Source of the DNA: Impatiens glandulifera
Lineage: Eukaryota; Streptophyta; Magnoliopsida; Ericales; Balsaminaceae
Reading direction: 5' to 3'
Assembly (NCBI RefSeq): GCF_907164915.1
Contig: NC_061863.1
Coordinates: 30,041,258 to 30,105,257, forward strand
Length of the DNA: 64,000 nt
The notes under the pieces are model-generated. The model did not search any database, was not told where the DNA came from, and saw only the letters and a program-made list of their open reading frames with translations. Shown one piece after another: positions 47,386 to 60,091 of the stretch. The position numbers and the translations under genes are program-made. Numbering within the stretch: the stretch's first letter is position 1; the number at the start of each line of letters is the position of its first letter.

Positions 47386-48570
47386 TAGCGGAGTTAGACG
47401 TGTAGTCTAACTAGCGGAGTTAGACGTGCAGTCTAACTAGCGGAGTTAGCCGTGTAGTCTAATTAGCGGAGTTAGACCTGCAGTCTAACTAGTGAGAGTT
47501 AGACGTGTAGTCTAACTCCTTCAGATTAGTCTGAAGGGATGTATAGTTAGACGTGCAGTCTAACTAATGGAAGTTAGACGTGTAGTCTAACTCCTTCAGA
47601 TTAATCTGAAGTGAATTGTAATTAGACGTGAGGTCTAATCCCATTAGACCAGGAGGTCTAATGGATGCTTCTATTAGACGAGGGCGTCTAATTTCATTAG
47701 ACGAGGTCGTCTAAATGAAATACGTCTAATGCTAGGCTTAAGCAGTTGCTTGAAGCTAGCACCCGTCTACCAATGATCAAATAGTTGTACACTACTCCTG
47801 CTCCACTTTCCTGTGAAGATCAGTACGACAGCCAGTTGCAACCAATTGATTAATGCCACGTAAGCAAATATTCTTTCCACTACTTGTTTTTGCAGGAATA
47901 TCATTGAAGAATATTTGGCGTGTTACCAGATTGGTACGGCCACGATCTTAGTGCTCAAAGTCTGTTGTGTACTATGGATTCTTCCAATGGAAGTCTGCCA
48001 CGTGTCATTATTAAGATTCGATCGTTGGTAACTGATCCTATTTAAAGAAAAGATCCTCAACGACAACGGAAGAATTATCGATCTATCGATACTCAGATTA
48101 TTCTATCTTAAGCATACAAATTTGAGTGAGATGCTTTATTGCTTTTACAGTGTGTTTAATCAAGAATGACTTAGAATCAAAGCATAGTATTAGCTGAGTG
48201 ATATTCTTCATATTGTAAGTTGAACAGAGCATGTTCTATTCAACAGAGAGCTAGTCGTGCGATTGTATTTGATTCCTTGAAAGTTTAGTGAATCCTTCCG
48301 GTGGTTGGAAGAAGGGCTGACGTAGGGGAGTTAACTCTGAACATCCATAAAAAAACTATTGTGTTGTTTCTTTCTAACATCTTTTCATTCTTGGTTCTTA
48401 GCTTCAAACTTAAGCAAACATTTCCGCACTTGAATCGTTCAAGAGTTTGTAAGAGTTTGTGCAAAATAGAAAGTGATCTAAATCCTTAACAGGATTTCTA
48501 TCAAATCGTTTGTCCTAAGTCGTTATCAATCGCCAGACCCCAGTCTCTATTGATTACGTTGATCCTTTCA
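47386..48570 (+). repeat. R6 5' LTR, right part
   Basis: Array resumes at 47386 and ends near 47740. Then the unique part: conserved AATATTTGGCGTGTTACC block near 47907, TATTTAAAG promoter candidate at about 48039, R/U5 block 48305-48352, terminal stem-loop near 48520-48558 and the end GATCCTTTCA at 48570. Confidence 0.82.
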
Positions 48571-48572
48571 AT

Positions 48573-48584
48573 TAGTAGCAGAGC
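48573..48584 (+). promoter_or_regulatory. R6 primer-binding site, two mismatches
   Basis: TAGTAGCAGAGC against the consensus TGGTATCAGAGC, two bases inside the LTR. Confidence 0.7.
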
Positions 48585-48613
48585 TCTGTTTCTGTTCTTA
48601 AGCTTTTCCAAGA

Positions 48614-50412
48614 ATGTCGACCATAACCAAAGATGTTAGTGTTACCGCTATTCCCACCTTCTCTAGGGAAAACTATATTGTATGGAAGAAGAGAGTCCGT
48701 GCTCATCTCTCTTCTCTTCATGACGACACGTGGAGTGTCATCACAGATGGTCCTATCAAGATCGATAAGGAGAAATCCGAATGGACCAGTGAAGATAAGA
48801 GGAAGAACAACCTCAACAACATGGCTCTTGATGTTCTGTACAGATCTCTTGATGACAGCATGTTCAACTACATTATCGAGTGTGATACTGCTAAAGAGGT
48901 CTGGGACAGACTCACCCAACTGTGTGAGGGCAACGAGCAAACAAGGAAAACAAGATCATGGTTGTCACTCAACAATTTGACAGTTTCAAGATGTGTCCTA
49001 GTGAAACAATGAACGAGTTCGACACCAGATTCAGCCAGATTGTCTCCTCTTTATCTATCTTTGGCAAGACTTATAGCAATAGGGAGCTTGCTATTAAGGT
49101 CATGCGTGCTCTTCTAAGGGAATAGGACATAAAGATGATGGCTATGAGAGAATCCAAAGATCTCAACAAGATCTCTCTCTTTGACATGTTTGCAGATCTC
49201 AAGGCCTACGAGTTCGAGCTGAACTGTAGGATTAAAGAAGATCAATCCACATCCATTATCATTGCCAAAGCGTTGGTGACTGCTGAAGAGCCACCAGTAG
49301 CTACTTATGTGAAGATGACGGTGCAGCAACTAAGCAGCGATTCCATGTCTCTCTTCGTGAAGAAGTTTGGCGACTTCATGAAGAAGAGCAACTCTAACTT
49401 AAGCTCTTCAAATTCCAATGATAATAAGAAATCTAAAGCTAATGTTAAATGTTATAACTGTGGCATTGCAGGTCATTACCAATCAGAATGTCGTAAGCCT
49501 AAGCGTGAAGATAAGAAGGATAATGAAAAAGAGCTGAAGGGTCTTATGGCAGGAGATGGGAAGAACAGACGAAATCTCCGTGACTCTTACTTATCATCCA
49601 GTGATAGTGATGACGAAGTGGTGGCTTGCTTCATGGCAAGAGAAGATGAAGAAGAGACTTAGGAAACTGAGGTATTTGACTTCTCTTCTAAAAATTTTTC
49701 AAGGGAACAACTGGTAGCTGCACTAGATGACATGGTCATAGATTACAGAAAGCTAACAGAATCCCTAAATAAAACAAAACCGTTACCTGAAGTGTCTCTA
49801 CCAGTTTTACCTTAAACCTTTGAATCAAATGTTTTTGAAAAGAAGTTTACAGAGATCTCATCTGAGAATGAGATGCTCAAAGAACAGATTCAAACTATTT
49901 CCAATGAAAATAAGAGGTTAACCTATGTTGTCAGTGTATGGACAAGGTCTAGAGCAGCTGTCAAATATCAGATCAGCATGTTAAAACTTGTTGGGTCTAG
50001 ATCCGGTTTAGGATTTGATGGCGATGACCCAAACCTGTCGTGCAAAAAGTCAAGCTTATCAAATAAAAAGCTTAAGCCAATAAGTATTGTTAAATAAAGT
50101 CTGACTGATATTGTATCTGATCCCATTCATGAAGAAGTAGATTTCAAAAATGAAATAACTTATGTTCCGTCGACCGTTAGCTGGATAAAAAATAAGTTAG
50201 ACGCAGTTAACAGGTCTAGCAACCTAAAACCTAACTCAAAGTCAAGGAGTTTTAAAAGAAAGTTTTCTTCAAAAACTAAGGGATCAGTGGCTAACAGGAA
50301 GTCGTCTGCCAAGTCAAAATCATACGCATTAATCACAACACAAAATGGAAAATCTATTAGAATATCTCAAATATGGATTCCTAAGGGACTAATTGATCGA
50401 GGACCCAATTGA
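48614..50412 (+). pseudogene. gag: R6 gag, broken
   Basis: Homologue of R1 gag from ATG 48614 (MSTITKDVSVTAIPTFSREN). One-base loss near 48945, TAG at about 49123-49125 (Trp lost in EWDIK), further in-frame stops near 49660, 49813 and 50094. CCHC knuckle CYNCGIAGHYQSEC near 49450-49490. Ends at TGA 50410-50412 in GPN-stop-IWVP; R1 has TAA at this same codon. Non-functional. Confidence 0.85.
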
Positions 50413-50613
50413 ATATGGGTACCAAAGTTTGTAAATAGTTTCTTATGTAGGTGATGCAGGAGGGCTGCAGGAAGGAAGTAAGGAGAATACTCTTTTGAGT
50501 ATACATCTCAGAAGATCAACAATGGCACCTTCCATTTCAGATGACTAATTGTTTTCCTTTCTCTTGTATTAAAAATACTTTTGGTCGTAAGGACCTCAAA
50601 ACATTTGTTTCAA

Positions 50614-51094
<481 letters not shown>

Positions 51095-51975
51095 TAGAGG
51101 CAGAGAATTATTAGGATCCTCTTGATTTTAAATCTTCGTCTTCTTTTGCTTCCCATTTTTCTTCAAATTAAGTTCGAATTTTTTCCTCTAGGTCTCTCTT
51201 ACGTCGTCGTCGCCCTCTTTCGTCGCGTCGTCGTCGCCCCACATCCTCTTATCGTGCTACCTATACCTAAGGAGAAATGAGAGTCAATTTAACAAATACC
51301 TAAACCTAAGGAGAAGGGAGAGACAATTGTACCGCAAGAATTTGATGAGAAATTCATATAAAATGTGTAAAAATTAAAAAATAAAATAAAAATATCTAAA
51401 TCTACGGAGACAAAGAATACTCGTCTTCCTCTTGATTTCGAATCCTCGTTTTCATTCTCTTCCCATTTTTTTAAAATCAAGATCGAATATTTTACTCTAT
51501 GTCTCTTCCATTGCGTCATCGTCGCCCTTCTCTCATTGCGTCATCGTCGCCCTTCTCCGTCACGACGGAGTCGCCCTCCTCCTCTTCTCGTGCTACATAT
51601 ACCTAAGGAGAAATGAGAGACGAATGTAACGTGAGAATTTGATAAACCGTGAGAATTTGATTAAAAATTCATATAAAATGTGTAATAATAAAAATTTAAT
51701 TTTTTTTCTAAATCCACGGAGGTAGAGAATCCTCGACTTCCTTTTAATTTTGAATCCTCGTATTCATTCGCTTCCCATTTTTCTTCAAATCAAGATCAAA
51801 TATTTTCCTCTAGGTCTCTCTTCCGTTGTCGACGCCCACCTCTTATTCTCGTGTTAACTATATCTAAGGAGAAATGAGAGTTGATTGAAGAAAAACCTAG
51901 ACCTAAGGAGAAAAGAGAGACAATTGTACTGCGAGAATTTGATGAGAAATTCATATAAAATGTGTAAAAATTTGG
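51095..51975. repeat. Three diverged tandem ~300-bp repeats
   Basis: Copies start near 51095, 51395 and 51700. Each holds AGAGAATxxTCGTCTTCCTCTTGATTT-like start, CTTCCCATTTTTCTTCAAAT, a GTCTCTCTTCCGT stretch with GTCGTCGCCC repeats, then ACCTAAGGAGAAATGAGAG and GAGAATTTGATGAGAAATTC ends. The first and third copies contain the AAACCTAxACCTAAGGAGAA block again. No open frame spans it. Origin unknown; could be a local satellite seed. Confidence 0.8.
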
Positions 51976-52157
51976 TAGATGTCACCCTAAATTTTTAGTT
52001 TTAAAGATCATTATATATATTATCTCCGTTCGAGCAAGTTATACATATATTGCCATTACTTTTCACCTTTCCCATCAATCATAAATTCACACACGCATTA
52101 ATGTAAGTACTCGCATATGTCATCATACCCTTACTTTTGACCTTCCCATTAATCACA

Positions 52158-52345
52158 AATTCACATACGCATTTACGTAGGGACTCACACATGCCATCTA
52201 CATCGACCACAAATTCACCCACTCATACCCACATGCACAATCACATATTTATGAAGCATTTACGTAGGGACTCACACATGTCATCTACATCGACCACAAA
52301 TTCACCCACTCATACCCACATGCACAATCACATATTTATAAATTC
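52158..52345. repeat. 87-bp direct duplication
   Basis: CATTTACGTAGGGACTCACA recurs at 52170 and 52257 with nearly identical sequence through CACATATTTAT. The 87-bp period is a multiple of three, which creates a spurious open frame. Confidence 0.85.
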
Positions 52346-52375
52346 AGATCTCCAATATGAAATGTGAACACTTTA

Positions 52376-53153
52376 ACCATTAGACCACTTGTGTTTTTTT
52401 TAATTTAATTTAAAAATTTATGTCTGTATAAATATTTAATCCTTGTTAATTAATAATAGATAAAATATATAATGAATAAAAGAAAATTAATTAATTAATC
52501 ATATAAATAATAAATATGCATAAAAGGATAATATGAAAAAAAAATTATTTATATAAAATTGATGATAAAATATACTATATATAGATTTTAGGAGAGAAAA
52601 AAGGTTAATATTAATTTTTAAATAAATTAAAATTTTTAAAATTTTTATTTAATTAAAAATATATAAAATTTATGTGTAAGAAAATATAAAATATATATAT
52701 ATATGAGAAAAAAGAAAATAAATTAATTATTAGTGTTACAAAAACGAAAGTTAATTAGAAAAGATATATTATAAATATGAGAGAGAAATGAATATGAAAA
52801 AGAAATTTGTAATTTTATTTTAAGTTTAATAAATCATTTAAACGTTATTATATATTATATATAGTATTATTATGTATATTATAAATATATATATATATAT
52901 ATATAAATAATATTAAATATAAGTTTATATAAAATTAATGAAAAATAATAATATATATAATTAGGAAAGAAAAATTAGTAAAATAAAATAATAATTAATT
53001 AGAAAATAAAAATTAATAATTATGGTATAAGAGATAAATTAGTAATTATGAATAGATAATTATGATAAGAGAGAGAAATTGTTATAAAATATAATAAGTG
53101 TGAGCTTTGTGGTGAGAGGGTGAATGTTACCCTATATTTTGTTTATTAAGCAT
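52376..53153. other. AT-rich stretch, nothing recognised
   Basis: Low-complexity AT-rich DNA with TA runs at about 52690 and 52885; no gene or repeat boundary found. Confidence 0.5.
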
Positions 53154-54332
53154 CACTAGCAAAAAAAAGTCCGTGTACAAAGCGTTTTCACGAATGTAAG
53201 TTAATACATATATTAACTAAAAAAACTTGAAAAAAAAATTAAAAATCAAAAAAGAAAAATTAAAATTTATGTTTTCTTCGTTTTAATAAATCTTCGTTCG
53301 GCGAACAGCCACTAAATGCTTGTAGTTGTTACTTAAACCTACCATTCAAATGGATTCCTTTGTGTTATTTTTTGAGATTCTAATATAAATAAATATTATA
53401 ATACTTAGTCTAAGTTGTAAACATAAAAAAAATATAAGATGAAATAATAAGTGGAATGAATATCGATAATTGGACAATATTTTTTACTATATTTTTTTTA
53501 AGGTTGTAAGGATCGTAATTGGACACAACACAAGGAATCATAAGTTATAATTTCTCAAAATTTATAACTATAAATATTATTTAAAAGTCCTATCAATTTG
53601 AGACTATAAATATCAAACAATACTCATATTCATAGTGTCAATTCAATCTTAGCCTTTTCATATTATATACTTTTTATTCTCTATTACTTTTTCATCTATT
53701 CCATTTAAATGAAATTATCTGCAAAAACATAAAAAGAAAAATTTCGAACAACAATTTTATTATTTGAATGTGTAGAATCACTAAATTCTTATCGGATGAT
53801 AATTTCAATCGTATTTATTGATCTCTGTAATTTAATTTGGATAAGTTTTGATTGAATCGACACTATAAATAAGAGTTTTGTTTGATATTTATAGTCTCAA
53901 ATTGGTAGGACTTTTAAATGATATTTATAGTCAAAAATTTTGAGAAATTAGAACTTATGATTCCTTGTTTTGTATCCAATTACGATTCTTACAACCTTAA
54001 AAAAATGTAGTAAAAAATTGTCCAATTATCGATATTCATTCCACTTATTATTTCATCTTATATTTTTTTTTATGTTTACAATTTAGACTAACTATTATAA
54101 TATCTATTTATATTAGAATCTCAAAAAATAACACAAAGGAATTCATTTGAATGGTAGATTTAAGTAGCAACTATAAGCATTTAGTGTCTGTTCGCCAAAC
54201 GAAGATTTATTAAGACGAAAAAAAACAGAAAATTTAATTTTTCTTTTTTGATTTTTAATTTTTTTTCATGTTTTTTTAGTTAATATATGTGTTAACTTAC
54301 ATTCGTGCAAACGTACCGACTTTTTGCTAGTA
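53154..54332. mobile_element. Foldback DNA transposon with ~490-bp inverted repeats
   Basis: Arms 53154-53648 and 53850-54332 are inverted copies of each other along almost their full length, with small differences, around a 201-bp loop. Left end CACTAGCAAAAA, right end TTTTTGCTAGTA, so the left terminus fits CACTA and the right has one change. Flanking CAT/CTT is only a weak 3-bp duplication candidate. No transposase; non-autonomous. Superfamily tentative. Confidence 0.8.
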
Positions 54333-54427
54333 CTTATAGTTTTCTTTATTTTGTAAATATAGAATAGTTTAAGTGAAAAAAATATTAATTTTATTGTTAT
54401 TGTAAATTCTAAGCAGCAGTTGTTTCA

Positions 54428-54775
54428 GGAGTTATCGTATACATTATAAGTGCGCTTACACAAATCAAGGCCCGATTTTGTGGCAGCCTTTAGCCCAACA
54501 TCAATGGTTCTTGTTATGGTTATTGGCTTCATCACACTAGGAGAGAGTATTCATGTCAGAAGGTTTTAAACTATTTAAATATATTTCTTTTTAATGAATT
54601 TGTATTCATAAACAACAAATGTTTGTAACGTGTAATTCTAATTACTTTTTTTTTTCTAATCAGTCTAATAGGTACATTTTTTGGTTTGTTCACTCTCCTT
54701 TGGGGGAAAAGTGGAACTAAATTGCTGCTATCCGAAGAACCGCAACTTGAAGAGCAAGAAATGGAAAATATCTAA
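54428..54775 (+). pseudogene. WAT1/EamA transporter gene, 3' end, frameshifted
   Basis: Two exon-like pieces. 54429-54562: GVIVYIISA in one frame, then, after an apparent loss of two bases near IKG, PDFVAAFSPTSMVLVMVIGF with ITLGE, typical of the WAT1-related EamA membrane transporters (last helices). Donor GT at 54563, acceptor CAG at 54661-54663. 54664-54775: LIGTFFGLFTLLWGKSGTK and an acidic tail ending EMENI-stop, matching the usual LGLYLVLWGK end. Upstream exons are not present; the foldback element lies just before. Confidence 0.72.
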
Positions 54776-55438
54776 GTATGCTTAATTCATACTTCATAGT
54801 AATACACATATGTATGTTTTTAACAAAATAATGGATTAGATTCCTTTGTCATATTATTTCATTTATAATCTCAATAAATGTTGTTTGAAAATTTCCAAAA
54901 GTATGTTATCATTATTAAATAATTCCATGTTTTGATTTACATGTCAAATTTATTATTCTATTATATTTATTTTATTGTGTGTTTCAATAATATTTATTTA
55001 TTGCTTATTTATTTATATTCTGAATATAAAAAAAATACCCCAATTGATAAATTTAGGATTATTTAAGTTAATTAATTATTTTGGCATATAAATATTGTTT
55101 AAATAATCAAAATTCAGTTTTTTTTATTATTTTATTTATTTCAGCTACTTGTTAGAAATATTTCAAAGTTTTTTTTTCAATTTATTTTATTTATTCTTTT
55201 CAAGGTTTCTTTAGTGGATGCACATTTGACCCTCGTACAAAAAAAATAAAAATATGTGATGAAATTAAGAGTTTACCACTTGTCTAGTCTAATTGAAGAG
55301 AGTAAACAATTTGTTGGAAATTTTAATTGATTTTTCCTCTATTTTTTGTCTTTCCTCAGTTTGGTTCATCAAATTTAATTATGTGGAGTGGTTCCTCAGT
55401 TTTATATAAGGAAACCTTACAATGTGGAACCCAATTTG
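54776..55438. other. AT-rich stretch after the transporter remnant
   Basis: Could contain the 3' UTR of the remnant; nothing else recognised. Confidence 0.5.
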
Positions 55439-55617
55439 TGATGTTTTCAAAGAAAATGTCCAAAATTGCAATGCCCGATATAGAGTCTCGAATTGTGATA
55501 TTCGAAAGAAGATGTCACAAATTACAATTAACTCCAATAAGGAGTCTCAAATTATGAAGTTCGAAAAAAGAAGTCCCAAATTAAAATTAACCCCAATAAA
55601 GATCTCTAATTTGTTAT
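55439..55617. repeat. Three degenerate ~58-bp tandem units
   Basis: Units with GAxxTTCGAAAGAAGATGTC, CAAATTACAATTAACxCCAATA and GAGTCTCAAATT elements repeat three times with drift. Short open frames here come from the repeat. Confidence 0.65.
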
Positions 55618-57059
55618 TTTGGCATATTATAAGAGATTTTCATTTGTTTATGGTTGACAAATACAAATCACAAATAATACAAGATTTTATTTCAAATTAG
55701 TTATGTTTGAATGTCAAAAGCTTTTATTTATGTTTATTTATTTATTTAGAAAGTATCACGATCCTGATAACATAATTTTCTTTTTTTTATGTGAGAATCT
55801 AAATTATAATTTAGAATTATTATGATTATTTTTTTAGTAAGAAGATATTAATCTTAATTTTGTTGTTCTTGAAAAAATTATACATAAAATATTAATTTAA
55901 TTTTTGTTCTAAATATATATTTAACAGTATCAAGAATAAAATAAATTAAGTTGACGTGAATATATTATTTCACACTAATAATTAATTAATTAATTACCAT
56001 GTGGATATTTAATTATTAGCCATGAGAAGAAATTAATAATTAAAAAATTTATAAATTTTTTAATTATTCTTTGCAACAATAATAATATAAATTGACAAGT
56101 TGCCAACTTTTCAAAATATAACATGTCTATACACTTTAAGATATAGTAGGTCTAATTCAATTCCATTTGTCCAATCCTCTATACAAGGTATAAAATAATT
56201 TGTTTCTTTTAAAAATTTTGACCCACGTGAATTTGTTCCCCAATCCGTAGCTTAGCACACATCGAGAACGGTGTGTGACAATACATGAGAATACATCGCG
56301 GGGTGGCTCGAGGTTCGATGCGTTTAAATCTGAGTTTGCGTGTTAGGCTTCTTTTAAAAGAAAACATTATTTTAAAAGATTTTTACAATAATGCTGGGGA
56401 GCTTTGGAATTAGTTATGCATAAATATTTAATTTTGTTCAAATTTGAATAATTTGGGGTCAAATAACAATTTGGTTAAAACCCGGTTGAAATTAATTAAA
56501 TATAACTAATTTAAAAAGATTATTTATTTGAAATCGGAGTCACTAAGTGATTTTATGAAAATCAATAAAATGATTCGTGTATAAACGTATTTATATCAAA
56601 ATTTCTATAAAGGTTCGTGTCTTAGTTAGGCTCATGAAAGGACTTTCGCACTACATCCTCTGCACCCGCCAAAGGACGACATTTATTTTTAAAAGAAAAT
56701 ACTATGGCTATTTTGAAAATTTCATTTATAACATTTTATTCCATTTTATTCCATTTTAGTAGTCTAGGGGGGTCCTAAACAATGATGTTTAAATAATTGT
56801 ACCAAAATTATTTAAAGGGGGTGTGTACTTATTGCGCTGATATTAAATTTAACAAAACCTGAAAATATTATAGGAATGTGTTAGAATTTAAAAAATATAA
56901 ATTCCAAATGGGACCTTAGCCAAAATATTGGTTTAGAAAATATCTCAAAATATAAAAATGTCATTTCTAACCTTTCAGGAGTATTTGAAAATGGATTCGG
57001 GATCCAAAATTACAAAATAATTTTGATTTTGAAAAGTGGAACCGAACAGGCCTCGATCG
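55618..57059. other. AT-rich intergenic DNA
   Basis: Mostly AT-rich. A segment at 56530-56780 (ATCGGAGTCACTAAGTGATT, GGACTTTCGCACTACATCC) reminds me of 3' sequence of plant LTR elements, from memory and weakly. No gene seen. Confidence 0.4.
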
Positions 57060-58200
57060 AAATCCTAGAGCTTGCTTCCATAAAAGAGTTCATAAGGTGT
57101 CTTGCAAATGCGTTTATTAATCATTGACCGGTTTTGTGTATAGCTAGTTGTGTTTATGGCTTATGAACATATCTTCTGAGAAACACCTAAGTCGGTTAAT
57201 ATAAATCTCGCTACTTCCTTTAGTGTTTTGACTCTCCTCTTAGCAACACCATTTTTGTGTGGAGTCCTAGCACTAGACAACTCGTGTCTAATACGAGACT
57301 TCTCAAGGTAATAAGTTAGGCGTCTATTGGTGAACTCGGTTCCCCGATCACTTCTAATCTTGATGATGCTTAAAGATTTTTCGTTTTGAAGTCTTCTAAT
57401 GATCTTAATTAAATTCTCAACCGTCTGATCCTTAGATTATGAAAATATAACCCAGGTAAATCTTGAAAAATCATCAATTATGATCAGGGTGAATCTCATT
57501 CCTCCCATTTTTATTGGAATTGGACCGAACAGGTCCATGTGCAATAGTTTCGGGAATCAATTGGATTGAGATTTCCCTTTATTCTTGAAAGTTGATCTGA
57601 CCTATTTTCCCAACTGGCAAGCAGGACAGATCTTATCATTTGAAAACTTCAAATTAGGTAAACTAGAAACTAAATCATGTAAACAAATTTTATTAATGAT
57701 TTTAAAATTAATATGATTTAATCTCTTATGACATAACCAGTTTTCATCATTTTTTGCTATCATACATACGGGATTAGATATCTTATTTTTTCAGTTCATT
57801 TTGTAAGAATTTCCTACTCTACTTCCAATTAGCAGAATGTTACCCTGCTGATCCTTAACTAAACATGCATGCGTTTGAAAATCAACAGTAAATCCATTAT
57901 CACATAATTGGTTTATACTAATCAGGTTATAACACATGTTTTCAACAAGTAACACGTCATGGATAAAATGAATTTGATAGTTTAACCTGTTGTAGTGGAA
58001 AAAGATCATGGATAGTGAGGTTACCATTGATAATCTTACTCTTACTCATGCTCTTACCCTTACTGTTGTCACCAAATGTGATCTTATGCCATTAGAATTT
58101 CGTCACTTCGTTCAATAGTCGTCTATCTCCAGTCATGTGTTTGGAGCAGCCACTATCCAGATACCAGACAGATTCCTCCAAACAACTAACCTTCTATACC
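57060..58200 (-). pseudogene. pol: R8 protease-integrase remnant
   Basis: Minus-strand fragments: VWYLDSGCSKHMTGD (protease) near 58125-58175, then 58027-57791 (DVLLVENMCYNLISINQLCD, GFTVDFQTHACLVKD), zinc-finger and integrase-like sequence with SDRGTEF- and NGVAKRR-like parts down to about 57060. Many stops. The catalytic Glu region reads Lys-Arg-Arg after GVA, as far as I can read it. Confidence 0.75.
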
Positions 58201-58238
58201 TATAAAAACACATATTTACAACTTTTTGGTACCCACAT

Positions 58239-60026
58239 TTACTTGGGTCCTCGGTCAATCAGTCCTTTGGGAATCCATATTTAAATTATTTATATGGATT
58301 TCCCATGTTGTGTTATGATCAGTGCACATGATTTAGTCTTAGCAGACATTTTTCTGCTAGCGGCTGTTCCATTAACCTTAGAGGATGATTTTTGTCTAAA
58401 ACTCCTTGACTTCCTGTCAGGTTTTGATTTGCTATACTTGCTGACTACTCACTTTCTAGGCTTCAGCCATCTTTCAGTTGACTTTACATAAATTATCTCA
58501 TCCTTTAAGGTTAGGTCCTCAAAACTTGGATCAGTCCATTTATCAGTTAAACTACTCCTGACAAAGCTTATAGCCTTAAGCTTGTCTTCCACTAGGTTTA
58601 ACTTTTCACAAGACTTGTCTGGGCTGGAATTATCAAATCTTAAACCAGATTTGCATTCGGTAGACCTCAACATACTTATTTGATGTCTGACTGTATCTTT
58701 AGACCTCGTCTAGGAGCTTACCACATAAGTCAAACGTTGGTTTTCAAAAGACAATGTTTAACCTTTTCCTTGAGCTTCTCATTCTTAAATGAGAGCTCAA
58801 CCACTTTATTTTCAAAATCTTTTAGTTCAGAAGTTTGAGATGAAGAAGAGTTATCAATTTCATAAATTATTCTCATTTTATTATAAAAGTCTGACAACTT
58901 CATGTACTCAATGACCATGTCATTCAGTGCAACAGTTAATTCATCTCTTGTGAATTCTTCAGAAGAGAAGTCAAATACCTCAGATTCTTCTTCTACCATG
59001 AAGCAGGTAACTTCTTCATCATCGTTGTCGTTGGATGATGAGTCACCTGAGTCGCTTTGGGCCCACTTGGCCTTGCTATCAGCAGCCATGATAGCCTTCA
59101 ACTCTTTTTTGTTCTTCTTGTCATCCTTTCTCTTGTCATCACGCTTTGACTTCATGCATTCTACTTTGAAGTGTCCTAGTTTTTCATAGTTAAAACAATT
59201 CAAGTTAGCCTTATAGTTGTTCTTATCATCATTGTTATTATTTTAAGAGCTTGAGTTATGATTTCTCTTCTTCATGAATTTGCCGAATTTCTTCACGAAG
59301 ATAGCCATTACGTCGCTGCTGATCTGCTCCGCAGCAGTCTTCACAGCAGTGGCAGCAGGTGTCTCCTCGGCAATCACCGGCGCATTCGTAGAAATGACGG
59401 ATGTGGAATTCTCATATTCGTTCCTAGAGTTTATCTCAAACTCGTAGGCCTTCAGATCAGTTAGAAAATCATAGATCTCTATCTTGTGGAGGTCCTTAGA
59501 CTCCCTCATCACCATCGTCTTAATATCCCACTCTCTGGCAGAGCACGCATGACTTTGATTGCAACCTCTCTATTGCTGTAAGTCTTGCCCAAAGTGGAGA
59601 GAGTAGTGATGATTTTACTGAATCTCTCATCTAACTCATTCATCGTCTCTCTAGGACGCATCTTGAAGTTATCGAACTACTGTGTGGCAACCATGAGTTT
59701 GTTTTCTTTGGTTTGATCCTTGCCTTACAAAGTTGACTCAGCCTCTCCCAGATATCTTTTGCAGTGGGGCATGAGATGATCTTGTTGAACATGTTTTCAT
59801 CCATTGTCTTGTAGAGGATTTTTTTTGCCATGTTGTCGAGGTTGTTCTTCCTCTTATCTTCACTAGTCCACTTAGATCTTGGTTTCTCAATCTTTATCGG
59901 ATCATCAGTGATAACAAACCACATGTCATCATTTAAGGCAGATAGATGAGTTTGCACTCTCACCTTCCATTCGCTGTATTTTTCCTTTGAGAACATGAGA
60001 ACCTTATTGGTGACAACCATAGACAT
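58239..60026 (-). pseudogene. gag: R8 gag, broken
   Basis: ATG at 60026 (MSMVVTNKVLMFSKEKYSEWK). Frames 60026-59640, 59515-59243, 59203-58730 and 58673-58449 give successive gag parts: UBN2 region, MAIFVKKFGKFMKK linker, zinc knuckle region and acidic tail. The knuckle reads CFNYEKLGHFKVEC: the second Cys is Tyr, so zinc binding would fail. Ends at TAA 58239-58241 in GPK-stop-MWVP. Confidence 0.82.
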
Positions 60027-60091
60027 GATTTGGGAATCTGGTGATGCTTGAGAATAAAAAACAGGGTTGTAATACCACTTGTTAGGATTAG

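Larger units (their letters stand above)
42281..50612 (+). mobile_element. R6: gag-only copia element with R7 inside its 5' LTR
   Basis: Plus-strand relative of R1. 5' LTR 42281-42775 and 47386-48570 (about 1680 bp without R7), degraded primer-binding site 48573-48584, gag 48614-50412, post-gag non-coding sequence to about 50612, then an abrupt change to a TA microsatellite. No pol, accessory gene or 3' LTR remains. The first LTR bases read AG where TG is expected. Confidence 0.82.

Noticed and set aside
52137..52367. 76-codon frame with a His/Thr-rich repeat
   Set aside because: Produced by the 87-bp duplication, whose length is a multiple of three; no homology or gene context.
53154..54332. 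Mutator-like element classification
   Set aside because: No 8-11 bp target duplication at the arms; the left terminus fits CACTA better, though this too is unproven.
56240..56345. tRNA-like or SINE-like B box (GGTTCGATGC)
   Set aside because: No A box at the right distance, no cloverleaf and no poly-A-like tail or target duplication.
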